From assembly GCA_902788315.1 (NCBI GenBank), contig CADAJS010000008.1:87941-151940 (forward strand): a stretch of 64,000 nucleotides of DNA, read 5' to 3'. Positions 46,379 to 54,949 of the stretch are shown here, in pieces. Both the position numbers and the translations under genes were made by a program. This DNA comes from an uncultured Bacteroidales bacterium. Lineage in GTDB: Bacteria; Bacteroidota; Bacteroidia; Bacteroidales; Bacteroidaceae. Each line of letters opens with the position of its first letter. Position 1 is the first letter of the stretch. Under the pieces are notes generated by a model. That model worked only from the letters and a program-made list of their open reading frames with translations. It had not been told where the DNA came from and ran no database searches.

Positions 46379-48985
46379 TCATTGCTTGAGCGTTATTCGA
46401 TATGTCCGAATGCCGAAGGCAGGCAGGCTGACGGTGGCCTCCCGCTCCTCTCCGTGGACCGTCAGTGGAAGGTGCTGCCCCGGCTGTCCCTGAAGGTCCA
46501 CTTCTGTGAGTCCCGTTGCGGGCATGCCGATGTGGAGGCGGCTGCTCACAGGCTCGCGGCTGGCATTGTAGAGGCGGAAGTGAAATGCCCCGTCGCTGCA
46601 CCATGCAGCGGAGAGCACGAGACGCCTGTCATCGGCTTGCAGGAAGCTTCGGTCGCGGAACGCCACTTTGTGGTAGAAGGCACTGGACGTCGGTGGGGCG
46701 TTCCACGCCTCGCTCTGCTGGGGCACGCCTGCCCGCTCCCAGTCTCCCTCGTGGGGATAGAGGGCAAAGTTCAGGTTTGTGGTGCCATGTGTGGGGTACT
46801 GGCGCCCCCATAAGCCCGGCCCGGCATATTGCACGGTGAGTGCCAGCGGATAGTCGGGTCCGTAGGAATAGGAGGTGGTGTGGTCGGACAGCAGGGTCAT
46901 GCCTGTGCTTCCGTCCTCCGCACTCAGGTCCACCCAGTGCAGGATGACGTTATGGCGTATGGAGTCCCATCGGTTGTAGAAAGTGGAGGCCTGCCGGCTT
47001 TCGCAGACGTCGAAAGGCGCATCCTTGCTGAGGCGGGGACGCGAGATGGCTGCGGGGAACAGGGCACTGAGCATGTAGCGCGTGTCGTAGAAGGCGCGTC
47101 GCGACTGTAGCCAATCACCCTCGTAGGGTTCGCCGATTCGTACATCGTGCGGCCACTGAATCTCGAGGCTGATACGGATGAGGGGGCATCCCTCGCGCAG
47201 GAGTATGTGCATCGTGTAGGGGGTGCCTGCAATTTCGCCCTGCAGCGCGAGCTGCTGCATGAAGTCATTCTGAATGCGCCACGTCTCCCGCACGCCATTT
47301 TCTGTCGAGGAGCAGAAGCGGCCCTTGGCGGGGAAGTAGCCTCGCAGTTCGCCAAAGCGATACTCAGAGCTGGAGTCCACCAGGTCGCGACCGCCTTGTT
47401 GCTTCAGAATCAGGTGGCGCAGCGTACCTCCCCGTTGCATGTCAACCTCCAGGCGGTAGAGGCTGTTTTCCAGTACCGTGAGCGTCGCCTCCTGGCGGAG
47501 CGTGCTCCTCTGCCCGGCGGGGCGTGCTTCATCGGCCGACGCAACACGCCCTTCCTTCTGTGCGGTGCTGTTGCGTTTTCCTTGGCGGCATTGGTAGGTG
47601 GCATAGCCGAAGGCCGGTAGCTGCGCCACGAAGTAGAGCCGGCCGTTCTCCGCTGCCGTCGTCACCTGTTGGCCGGAGGCGTCGGTCAGCGTCAGCTCTT
47701 TGCCCTGCATCTCGGTGGGGAGCGATAGGGTGATTACTTCGCTCCGGGGCTGTGCCGAGGTGTTGAAGACACGTATGTACCGGGTGCTTCTGCTCATGTC
47801 GTGTGTTGCCCCGGAGGCTCTCAGCGCTGTCTGGGTATGCCGCTGCAACGTCTCGTAGAATGTCTGTCTCCACTGCCCGGCAATCATGTCGGCCCACGTC
47901 TGCTCTCCCCGTAGCACGTTGTAGGGGACTATCCACGAGTCGTGATGCTGGCTGAGCATCAGCGCATGCCACATCAGGTCCAGCTCCTCCTGGCTGGCTG
48001 GGCAGTCATTTTCCAGCCCTGTCAGGGCATCCATCTTCTCTGTCTCCACCATGCGGTTCTCCATGTCCCTCACTTGGCGTGCGATGCGTTGCAGGACAGC
48101 GCTGCCCCACATCAGCGACACACGGAAATCGTCCTGCGAGAAACGACGTCGAGGCCATTCTCCTTCGGGGAAGTGGTGCCGGAAATAATCGCGCCAGAGC
48201 GTGTAGTGAGAGCCTTCGCCTCCCTGCTTTCCTGTGCCCATCCATGGTCCGCCCTTCCATCCGGCATCCTGCAGACACATCCCTACGGGGTGTCGGATAT
48301 CCGCCTGTCGGCAGGCGTCGAGGTAGGCCTCCGAGTTCTTCCATGCCGTGGTCTGCCAGGTGGAGCCGGGCTGCAGCGTCTCGCAGTCGTAGCGCGGAAC
48401 GCAGGGCAAAGCGCTTCCGTCTGCACCCACCCACCATACAAACTCGCCGCCGCCCGTGGCTGCATAGCCACCCCAGCATGTGTCGGGATTCTTGAGCACC
48501 ACATAGCGGAATCCCAACTGGCTGAGCACCTGAGGCAGGCAACTGGTGAAGCAGGGTTCTTCGGACGAGTAGGTGTCGAAGGTCGCCTCGGGGAAGTGCT
48601 CGCGCAGCTTCCTCATGCCGTACTGAAAATGGCGGATGATGCTCTCCCCGCTGATGTTGTAGAGGTAGGGCTGGGCATACGTGGGATTCACCACTTCGAT
48701 ACGTTCTCCCCGCATCGCCTCGCAGAAGCGGACATAGGCCTCGGGCGTCTGTCGTCTGACGCTGTCCCATGTCTCGGGTTCCAGCTCCAGATTGATACAC
48801 CACTCAGGATGCTCTTCCAGCTGATTCAGCATGAAGTCCGTGTACCAGGGAGTGGGGTAGTGGCCATAGATACCCCCATGAAAGCCGTCCACGAAATAGG
48901 TCGGCTGCCCCTGCACCGCCATGGTCAGACAGCATGCTATGCCTGTCAGCCAGCAGCGCAGAGTGTTTCTCGTGCGCGTGCGCAC
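46379..48985 (-). CDS. Exported GH38-like alpha-mannosidase-type glycosidase
   Basis: About 868 residues from the GTG at 48985, which gives a good signal peptide (RTRTRNTLRCWLTGIACC...VQGQ). Another GTG at 49009 is possible; frames running further upstream translate repeats. Mature start PTYFVDGFHGGIYGHYP, then EWCINLELEPETWD and LELEP-type strands of the GH38/57 seven-stranded barrel, a helical middle (LSQHHDSWIVPYNVLRGEQ), and C-terminal beta-sandwiches (VSLPAFGIRTYRI end). The FVDGFHGGIYGH start suggests a variant metal site. Substrate not readable. Operon partner: the SGNH hydrolase. Confidence 0.65.
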   Translation of the reverse strand: MRTRTRNTLRCWLTGIACCLTMAVQGQPTYFVDGFHGGIYGHYPTPWYTDFMLNQLEEHPEWCINLELEPETWDSVRRQTPEAYVRFCEAMRGERIEVVNPTYAQPYLYNISGESIIRHFQYGMRKLREHFPEATFDTYSSEEPCFTSCLPQVLSQLGFRYVVLKNPDTCWGGYAATGGGEFVWWVGADGSALPCVPRYDCETLQPGSTWQTTAWKNSEAYLDACRQADIRHPVGMCLQDAGWKGGPWMGTGKQGGEGSHYTLWRDYFRHHFPEGEWPRRRFSQDDFRVSLMWGSAVLQRIARQVRDMENRMVETEKMDALTGLENDCPASQEELDLMWHALMLSQHHDSWIVPYNVLRGEQTWADMIAGQWRQTFYETLQRHTQTALRASGATHDMSRSTRYIRVFNTSAQPRSEVITLSLPTEMQGKELTLTDASGQQVTTAAENGRLYFVAQLPAFGYATYQCRQGKRNSTAQKEGRVASADEARPAGQRSTLRQEATLTVLENSLYRLEVDMQRGGTLRHLILKQQGGRDLVDSSSEYRFGELRGYFPAKGRFCSSTENGVRETWRIQNDFMQQLALQGEIAGTPYTMHILLREGCPLIRISLEIQWPHDVRIGEPYEGDWLQSRRAFYDTRYMLSALFPAAISRPRLSKDAPFDVCESRQASTFYNRWDSIRHNVILHWVDLSAEDGSTGMTLLSDHTTSYSYGPDYPLALTVQYAGPGLWGRQYPTHGTTNLNFALYPHEGDWERAGVPQQSEAWNAPPTSSAFYHKVAFRDRSFLQADDRRLVLSAAWCSDGAFHFRLYNASREPVSSRLHIGMPATGLTEVDLQGQPGQHLPLTVHGEEREATVSLPAFGIRTYRITLKQ

Positions 48986-49018
48986 GTCATATATTATGCG
49001 CGTGCGCACGTCATATAT
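48971..49018 (-). repeat. 24-bp tandem duplication at GH38-like start
   Basis: The unit GCGCGTGCGCACGTCATATATTAT is present twice in a row, described here as GCGCGTGCGCACG plus TCATATATTAT. Each unit contains one of the two candidate GTG starts (minus strand), so copy number alters the 5' end of the gene. Confidence 0.65.
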
Positions 49019-49043
49019 TATATGTGTGGCTCGTTTCACGGTA

Positions 49044-49320
49044 CAAAGGTACGGATAAACGAGAGCAGTGCAAAGGAAAATAGTGAAAACTTTTTCCTTT
49101 GCACTGCCGAGCGCAAGTACTTTAGACGCAGTCAGAGGTACGGATAAACGAGAGCAGTGCAAAGGAAAATAGTGAAAACTTTTTCCTTTACATTGCCGAG
49201 CGCCAGTACCTTCGACGCAGTCAGAGGTACGGATAAACGAGAGCAGTGCAAAGGAAAACAGTGAAAACTTTTTCCTTTTCACTGCCGAGTGCAAGTACCT
49301 TCTTCAATACCCGTGAACGG
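49044..49320 (-). repeat. Promoter-bearing hairpin repeats, copies 4 to 6
   Basis: Three tandem units with an exact 89-bp period (AGGTAC at 49047, 49136, 49225). The gene-proximal unit has TTTG, 19 bp, TACCTTTG (49051-49044) on the minus strand; the other two read TACCTCTG, a damaged -7 box. The array ends in the same 54-bp segment as copy 1. Confidence 0.8.
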
Positions 49321-49518
49321 GCAGAAGCGACCAAAGGTCGAGCGCGACGCAGTCAGAGGTACGCGCTCGGCTCCGCCGTTTCTTCCGTTCGGCTTCGCCT
49401 TTGGTGCGAAGAATACCTGCTATGCAGGCAGACGCGACCAAAGGTCGAGCGTGCCTTTAGTGCGACGGATAAGCAGGGAGAACAGAAGGCCGTCGAGCGT
49501 TTTTTTTGTGCGTAATAC
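49321..49518. repeat. Degenerate dispersed-repeat block
   Basis: Contains GCGACCAAAGGTCGAGCG twice (about 49326 and 49435; also at 40163) and diverged copies of the CGCTCGGCTCTGCCGC family. No gene seen. Confidence 0.6.
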
Positions 49519-49549
49519 TTGCAGGAAATGTCAAGAAACATTAACTTTG
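49519..49549 (+). promoter_or_regulatory. Promoter of 49559-50092
   Basis: TTG (49519-49521), 20 bp, TAACTTTG (49542-49549). It lies 9 bp before the ATG, implying a near-leaderless message and fixing the start at 49559. Confidence 0.7.
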
Positions 49550-49558
49550 TACTCTGAA

Positions 49559-50092
49559 ATGCAAGTATTGACTAATCCTCTGGTATGGCTCCGCCGCTTC
49601 CGTCATCGTTGCGGATATGGTGTACATTCGCCCTTCGCTTTCGGCTTCCTGACGCAGGTGGTCTATGAACGCAATGCGTTTTATGCCTTTCGGGAACTGG
49701 ACGGCCGGCTGGCATGGTGGCAGCGTTTTCGCGTGCGCCGTTCGTTGCACATGCTCTTCCGACTGGCCAACTATGTACGTCCACGGCAGATCGTCGCTCC
49801 CGCCTCTTCGCTCGCTGTCCTGTACATGCAGACTGCCTGCCCGAATGCCCGGCCGGTTGCCGCTGGGGATGCACTTTCGTCCACTCTTATATATCTGCAA
49901 TCACCGTGGAATGAACATGATACGGCTAACCATCCATTCGGGCCGGACGACGTGCTTGTGTTGGACAATCTGCACCGCTACCGGGCTTGGTTTGCCTCTC
50001 TGCCTGCCATTGTCACCTTCGATCTTTATGACATCGGCATCGCGTTCTTCAATCCGAAACTCAACAGGCAGCACTACATCATAAATTTCTGA
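49559..50092 (+). CDS. Small GVHSPF-type protein, methyltransferase-like remnant
   Basis: 177 residues from the ATG at 49559; a longer upstream frame only translates repeats. The N-terminus (RFRHRCGYGVHSPFAFGFLT) matches the GxHSPF start I know from Bacteroidota class I methyltransferase-like proteins, followed by VVYERNAFYAFREL. A Rossmann-like strand (IVAPASSLAVLYM) and DVLVLDNLHRY then TFDLYDIGIAFFNPKLNRQHYIINF remain, but the SAM-binding Gly-rich loop is not evident and the protein is shorter than relatives. Either a reduced family member or a non-catalytic version. Confidence 0.5.
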   Translation: MQVLTNPLVWLRRFRHRCGYGVHSPFAFGFLTQVVYERNAFYAFRELDGRLAWWQRFRVRRSLHMLFRLANYVRPRQIVAPASSLAVLYMQTACPNARPVAAGDALSSTLIYLQSPWNEHDTANHPFGPDDVLVLDNLHRYRAWFASLPAIVTFDLYDIGIAFFNPKLNRQHYIINF

Positions 50093-50205
50093 AAGTATCT
50101 CACGGTGATCACCCGCTATCGGTCTCGAGGGAATAAAAAATGTGTTTTTGTTCCCTTTTTATGTATTTTTTAGGATAAATGCATACGACATATTGAAATA
50201 ATGTG

Positions 50206-50213
50206 TATCTTTG
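50206..50213 (+). promoter_or_regulatory. -7 box of DUF2795 gene
   Basis: TATCTTTG, 57 bp before the ATG. No clear -33 box at the usual distance. Confidence 0.5.
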
Positions 50214-50270
50214 CCGGCCAAAAGCTGAGAATATGAGGATAATGTAAAATTTTATATAAAATAGCACAAG

Positions 50271-50492
50271 ATGTACTGGACATTGGAAATGGCCTCGAAG
50301 CTCGAAGATGCACCCTGGCCCGCAACAAAAGAAGAACTCATCGATTATGCCGTTCGCAGCGGTGCTCCGCTCGAAGTCATCGAGAATCTGAACGAGATCG
50401 AAGACGAAGGTGATGTGTATGAGAACATCGAAGATCTCTGGCCTGACTATCCCACCAAGGAAGACTTCCTGTTCAACGAGGATGAGTATTAA
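50271..50492 (+). CDS. DUF2795 domain protein
   Basis: 73 residues, acidic (MYWTLEMASKLEDAPWPATK, then EELIDYAVRSGAPLEVIENL, and a DLWPDYPTKEDFLFNEDEY end). DUF2795 family small protein, common and well conserved across Bacteroidota; molecular role unknown. Followed by a strong terminator. Its last six codons, stop and terminator are duplicated at 53274-53372, and a shorter piece recurs at 55059-55076, so the gene's 3' end seems to be an insertion target. Confidence 0.85.
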   Translation: MYWTLEMASKLEDAPWPATKEELIDYAVRSGAPLEVIENLNEIEDEGDVYENIEDLWPDYPTKEDFLFNEDEY

Positions 50493-50570
50493 GGCTTACA
50501 TCTAAGCCTAAACCATTTAACACCAGCGAGACGAACAAGAATCGTTTGTTCGTCTCGCTGGTGTTTTTAT
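50472..50570 (+). repeat. Direct repeat, copy 1 (DUF2795 3' end plus terminator)
   Basis: 99 bp starting TTCAACGAGGATGAGTATTAA through the terminator T tract; 98 of 99 bases match 53274-53372. Weaker similarity continues downstream (50650-50691 against 53411-53452). Confidence 0.9.
50520..50569 (+). terminator. Strong intrinsic terminator of DUF2795 gene
   Basis: Perfect 17-bp arms ACACCAGCGAGACGAAC (50520-50536) and GTTCGTCTCGCTGGTGT (50548-50564), then TTTTTAT. Confidence 0.95.
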
Positions 50571-50796
50571 AGTCTTGATAAGCTGTTCCTTTACCAGAAT
50601 CTTTTGCCTTCGAAGTTGCGAAATTAAAAGCTTTTTTTGACTCATTGAAGTCAATTTGATAAAAACTTTCGTAAAATCAGCAGCACTATCCATGACCGTC
50701 ACCATGCCGAAGACAGAACCGAAGCCGTTTTTATGTGGCGAAAGTTGCTGAAATGATTTTCTTTTTGTGTCATTTGAGCAATTTTCGCCTTTTATA

Positions 50797-50828
50797 TTTG
50801 CTGAAATGGATACTTTTTACTACCTTTG
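50797..50828 (+). promoter_or_regulatory. Promoter of ATPase/pRiA4b module
   Basis: TTTG (50797-50800), exactly 20 bp, TACCTTTG (50821-50828); ATG 31 bp further. The stretch 50570-50796 holds no gene. Confidence 0.8.
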
Positions 50829-50859
50829 CAGCAGATTTCAGTAAAGAATTGATTATAAT

Positions 50860-52281
50860 ATGAAGCAGACATTGATAGGCCGAGAGCAGGAAGTAAAGCT
50901 TTTGCGAGAATATCTGAATACGGACAAGTCAGAGTTTGTTGTCGTATATGGTAGGCGACGCGTGGGAAAGACATACCTCATTCGTCAAGTTCTTGGAGAC
51001 CAAGCCTGCTTCTCGATGACAGGTATGGAGAATGCCGATATGGGCGACCAACTTTCAAACTTTTATTTTTCTCTGCTCCGAGTTTGGCCATCTGCTACGC
51101 ACCCTAAGTCATGGATAGAAGCGTTCTATCAACTTCAGAGTTTTCTTGAGAGTTTGCCTGAAGGGAGGAAAATTGTTTTCATAGACGAACTGCCTTGGAT
51201 GGATACAACTCGCTCGAAATTCTTGGCTGCTCTTGAACGATTTTGGAATGGATGGGCTGACGGACGTAGCGATATTAAGTTAATTGTTTGCGGTTCTGCC
51301 ACCTCGTGGATGATAGATAATATCATCAATAATAGAGGGGAACTACATAATCGGAGAACTCACCAAATCTATATCGCTCCATTCACGTTGGAAGAAAGCC
51401 GTCGCTATTTCAAGGCCTACGGATTCGGATATCGAGAGAAGGAAATAGCTGAGTGTTATATGGTGATGGGCGGTGTTGCCTATTATTATTCGCTGATGAA
51501 TCCTAAGGAGAGCGTCGCCCAAAATATTGACCGACTGTTTTTCTTAAATAATGGTGAGTTGGTTAACGAGTTCGAAAACTTATATCGTTCCCTTTTTAAA
51601 AAGGCTGGCGATCATATTACTATCGTCACTGTGTTGGCAAAAAAAGGCAAAGGGCTTTCCCGCAAGCAGATTATTGAGCAAAGCAGATTAAACAACAACA
51701 AGAAGTTCACCAAGACACTGGAAGAACTTGAGAAGTGCGGCTTCATCCGTAGTTACATCCCCTTCGGTGAAACCAAGCGTGATATCCTTTTCCAGCTGAC
51801 AGATGCATTTACGCTGTTCCACTTTCATTACATCAAAGAAAACAAATATCAGGATGAAACCTTTTGGACGAATTCCCTTAATAGTGGGAAGTATCGCGCC
51901 TGGAGCGGTTATGCTTTCGAAATTTTATGCTTGAATCATATCCGACAGATTAAACAGGCTCTTGGCATCTCTGGCATTCAGAGCCGGGCTTGTTGTTGGA
52001 GCAGTAAAGGTGATGATAGTCATAGGGGGGCACAAATTGACTTGATTATCGATCGCGCTGATCAGACTGTCAATATCTGCGAGATGAAATTTTCACGCTC
52101 GGATTACGAAATCACAAAATCCGAAGCAGAGGATTTGGATAACAAATTGGACATATTTCTTAGACAGACCAACACGCGGAAGTCTCTGATGCTGACAATG
52201 ATTACCAGTTTTGGCATTAAGCCAGGAATTTATAGTGGACGCGTACAAGTTCAAGTCACGCTTGAAGATTTGTTCAAATAA
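50860..52281 (+). CDS. ATPase with C-terminal nuclease-like domain (ATPase_2/DUF234)
   Basis: 473 residues. IGREQEVKLLREYL start, Walker A VVVYGRRRVGKTYLI (about 28-42), Walker B KIVFIDELPWMD, sensor LIVCGSATSWM: the archaeal-type ATPase family. A winged-helix middle (LSRKQIIEQSRLNNNKKFTK) is followed by a DUF234-type end with GAQIDLIIDR...NICEMKFS, matching a PD-(D/E)xK nuclease core (Asp, Glu-x-Lys). Common accessory proteins with suspected but unproven defence or toxin roles. Own promoter; the next gene follows by 18 bp. The module lies between the two DUF2795-end direct repeats. Confidence 0.82.
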   Translation: MKQTLIGREQEVKLLREYLNTDKSEFVVVYGRRRVGKTYLIRQVLGDQACFSMTGMENADMGDQLSNFYFSLLRVWPSATHPKSWIEAFYQLQSFLESLPEGRKIVFIDELPWMDTTRSKFLAALERFWNGWADGRSDIKLIVCGSATSWMIDNIINNRGELHNRRTHQIYIAPFTLEESRRYFKAYGFGYREKEIAECYMVMGGVAYYYSLMNPKESVAQNIDRLFFLNNGELVNEFENLYRSLFKKAGDHITIVTVLAKKGKGLSRKQIIEQSRLNNNKKFTKTLEELEKCGFIRSYIPFGETKRDILFQLTDAFTLFHFHYIKENKYQDETFWTNSLNSGKYRAWSGYAFEILCLNHIRQIKQALGISGIQSRACCWSSKGDDSHRGAQIDLIIDRADQTVNICEMKFSRSDYEITKSEAEDLDNKLDIFLRQTNTRKSLMLTMITSFGIKPGIYSGRVQVQVTLEDLFK

Positions 52282-52299
52282 CATGTGCTAATAATATAG

Positions 52300-53142
52300 A
52301 TGGCGGAAATAAAGAAGTTAAATTCGAAGCGTAAGAACGATAATTCTCAAGAGGATTTCTCGTTTGATGACTTTCTGACTATGTTACAACAGAAGTTAGG
52401 CATTGATGTTGACAGTTTGATGGAAGATGAGCCTGAAGAGGCGGACAATGAAGATGACAATTATTCAGAAGAAGACTATATGTATGGTCTTAAACTGCCC
52501 AAGCACAAATTCATTGGGACTTCCAAGCGCGAATATCATATCCGCATTAAGCTGAACGACGCGCCCGTTAGAATTTGGCGTGAACTCGTTGTCCCGTCCA
52601 ATATCACATTGGAGCTACTTGCTTTCGTGCTGATTGATGCAATGGGATGGGCACATGAACACCTATATCAGTTTAGGGGAAAGAACGATGTGATTTATAT
52701 GAATTCTCATGAGATAAGGGAACATAAGAATTCATTTTTCGGTTTCCTCTCTCGTGTTCAATATGTGAACACTGAAACAACTTCCTTAGATATGGTTTTA
52801 CAACCTAAGGGAGGAAGATTTAAGTTTGAATACGATATGGGTGATTCTTGGATACACGATGTATGGGTTAAGGGTGCCCGTGATTATGCGAAGAACGAGG
52901 AGCCTGTTATCAAACTTTTGAAAGCCGAAGGTGCATGTCCGCCAGAGGATTGCGGAGGTATATGGGGTTATGCCGAACTTATAGAGCTTAAGAATAAAAA
53001 ACGTAAGACAGCCGAAGATAAAGAACGACTGGAGTGGTATGACATTTCTAAGGATTATAATCCTAAGGACTGTGATCTGGAGTCATTGCAAGATGATGTT
53101 GAGGCTTTGTGGCTTGAGATTAAAGACGAAATGGATGAATAA
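52300..53142 (+). CDS. Plasmid pRiA4b ORF-3-like protein
   Basis: 280 residues. An acidic low-complexity N-terminal part (EDEPEEADNEDDNYSEEDY, about 40-65) precedes the pRiA4b ORF-3 domain (YHIRIKLNDAPVRIWRELVV, then LLAFVLIDAMGWAHEHLYQF; FEYDMGDSWIHDVWV; PPEDCGGIWGYAEL). The family is linked to mobile elements; biochemical role unknown. Co-transcribed with the ATPase (18-bp gap) and ends 131 bp before the second direct repeat. Confidence 0.85.
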   Translation: MAEIKKLNSKRKNDNSQEDFSFDDFLTMLQQKLGIDVDSLMEDEPEEADNEDDNYSEEDYMYGLKLPKHKFIGTSKREYHIRIKLNDAPVRIWRELVVPSNITLELLAFVLIDAMGWAHEHLYQFRGKNDVIYMNSHEIREHKNSFFGFLSRVQYVNTETTSLDMVLQPKGGRFKFEYDMGDSWIHDVWVKGARDYAKNEEPVIKLLKAEGACPPEDCGGIWGYAELIELKNKKRKTAEDKERLEWYDISKDYNPKDCDLESLQDDVEALWLEIKDEMDE

Positions 53143-53273
53143 AAAGAGTAAGTTCGTCCAACCCACCGGCGAATCGCCTCTGATGGTCTTAGACCGTGCG
53201 GTTTGTTTGGCTAAAAATAGTTAATTATGATGCAAGTAATTGATAATCAATATAAATCTGTTGGGATAAAGTT

Positions 53274-53372
53274 TTCAACGAGGATGAGTATTAAGGCTTA
53301 CATCTAAGCCTAAACCATTTAACACCAGCGAGACGAACAAGAATCGTTTGTTTGTCTCGCTGGTGTTTTTAT
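53274..53372 (+). repeat. Direct repeat, copy 2 (DUF2795 3' end plus terminator)
   Basis: Second copy of 50472-50570 with one base change (C to T in the right arm of the stem, which still pairs as G-U). The hairpin arms are 53322-53338 and 53350-53366, and it probably terminates the ATPase/pRiA4b transcript. Only the last six DUF2795 codons are present. Confidence 0.9.
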
Positions 53373-53484
53373 TATCTTGCATCATATGTGCTAAATCTTG
53401 GATAGTTAGAGCCAATTTGAAACGAACTTTTGAGAAATTAGCATCTCTGGAGCCTTTTTGTGAAAGATTCTCAACGAAAAATTG

Positions 53485-53492
53485 TAATTTTG
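53485..53492 (+). promoter_or_regulatory. -7 box of AlbA-type gene
   Basis: TAATTTTG, 19 bp before the ATG at 53511. Supports 53511 over an upstream ATG at 53460. Confidence 0.6.
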
Positions 53493-53510
53493 CAGCGTCA
53501 AACAGAATTA

Positions 53511-54946
53511 ATGATGACACCAGAAAAGCTAAAAGCGATTATATCCCAAGGCGAGGGAACAGAAGTCGAGCTAAAAGAGTCGAAAGACAGCTTGGCTCGT
53601 AAGGTATATGAATCCATCTGTGCATTTTTGAATCGCAGAGGTGGTCATGTGGTCTTGGGAGTTGATAATGATAGAAATGTTGTCGGTATCAACCCCTCGA
53701 AAGTTCAGGAGCAGTTAGACCAGTTGGCAAAGGATATGAACAACCCTCAGTTGTTCAAACCTACTTACTATCTGAACTTTGAGCCAATGGATTTAGATGG
53801 CAAGAAGGTTATTTACTTCTATGTACCTGAAAGCACTCAGGGGCACAGCTACAAAGGTGTCTTCTATGACCGCAATCAAGATGGTGATTTTGAGCTACGC
53901 AGTACTGAACAGATTGCGAACTTGTTTATACGCAAGAGCAAGTTGAAGACTGAGGATAGGGTATATCCTATGTTGGGAATGAAGGATTTGGATGAGGAGG
54001 CATTCGATGAATTAAGACGTGGCATCCGTATTGAGAACTCACAACATCCTTGGCTCAATCTGTCAAACGAGGAAATCATTCGATCGGCAGAATTACTAGC
54101 TGTTGACCCAGAAACAGGTAAAGAAGGATTGACGCTGGCTGCCATTCTTCTGTTTGGTAATAGCCATGCCATCACCACAGCCCTTCCAGCTTACCGCATA
54201 GATTTGCTTTGCCGCGTAAACAATACAGAACTCTATGATGACCGGGAACTGTTGAGTTGTAATCTGCTGAAGGCATATCCCATTATGATGGCTTTCATCA
54301 AGAAGCATCTGCCAGAGCAACCCTATATTGAAGGCATACAGCGTTTCAGCCTTCGCGATACAATCTTACGAGAGGTGGTACTGAACATGATTATTCATCG
54401 TGAATATAGCAGTGCTTATCCAACGACGTTTACCATCTATCGTGATACTATCGTTACTGAAAACTGGAACATTCCGTATGTCTATGGTCACATCGACCTT
54501 CAGACCATGCGTCCGCATCGTAAGAATCCAAAGATTGCCAAAGTATTCTCTCAGATGGGTATAGTAGAAGAGCTTGGTAGTGGTATGCGGAAGATGTTCA
54601 AGTACACACCTCTATATGCTAATGGCAAAGAGCCTGTCATTGAGGAGCAGGACGTTTACCGCATAGAAATCCCTTATGTTCCCACTTTACAGTCCACTGA
54701 GGGCGGAAGTGGACAGAAAAGTGGACCAGAAAGTGGACCAGAAAGTGGACCAGAAACTACCCAGAAAAGAATAATAAAACTTTTGAGAGATTGAGAGATA
54801 ATCCGGATATAACATCAAGACAGATAGCTGAGAGGCTGAAAATGGCCAGAAGTGGAATCAGCAAGCACCTTCATTTACTACAAGAGTCTGGTAAAATAAA
54901 GCATATAGGCCCAAATAAGGGGGGGCATTGGGAGGTAATAGATTGA
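53511..54946 (+). pseudogene. AlbA/Schlafen-type ATP-binding transcription factor, frameshifted
   Basis: N-terminal AlbA_2/Schlafen-like domain (EVELKESKDSLARKVYESIC, FLNRRGGHVVLGVDNDRNVVG, about 15-130), a middle domain with LREVVLNMIIHREYSSAYP and MGIVEELGSGMRKMF (ATPase-like AAA_4 C-terminal part), then an SGPE tandem repeat. The first frame stops at 54794. The next bases continue in another frame as a winged-helix (DNPDITSRQIAERLKMARSG, SKHLHLLQESGKIKHIGP) to 54946. The break is an exact 8-bp tandem duplication TGAGAGAT (54784-54791, 54792-54799); deleting one copy restores one continuous frame. Either an inactive gene or a phase-variable one. Confidence 0.85.
54714..54760 (+). repeat. 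12-bp coding repeat (SGPE units)
   Basis: AGTGGACCAGAA is present three times in a row with a diverged unit (AGTGGACAGAAA-like) before it, encoding SGPE-type linker repeats. Confidence 0.7.
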
Positions 54947-54949
54947 GAG

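Noticed and set aside
48986..49294. 103-residue N-terminal extension of the GH38-like gene
   Set aside because: It only translates the hairpin repeats and lies upstream of the predicted transcription start.
49044..49320. Tandem 89-bp array as a CRISPR
   Set aside because: Units are whole palindromes without unique spacers between short repeats, and no cas genes are present.
50570..53273. Insertion sequence between the DUF2795-end repeats
   Set aside because: No transposase, terminal inverted repeats or short target duplication were seen.
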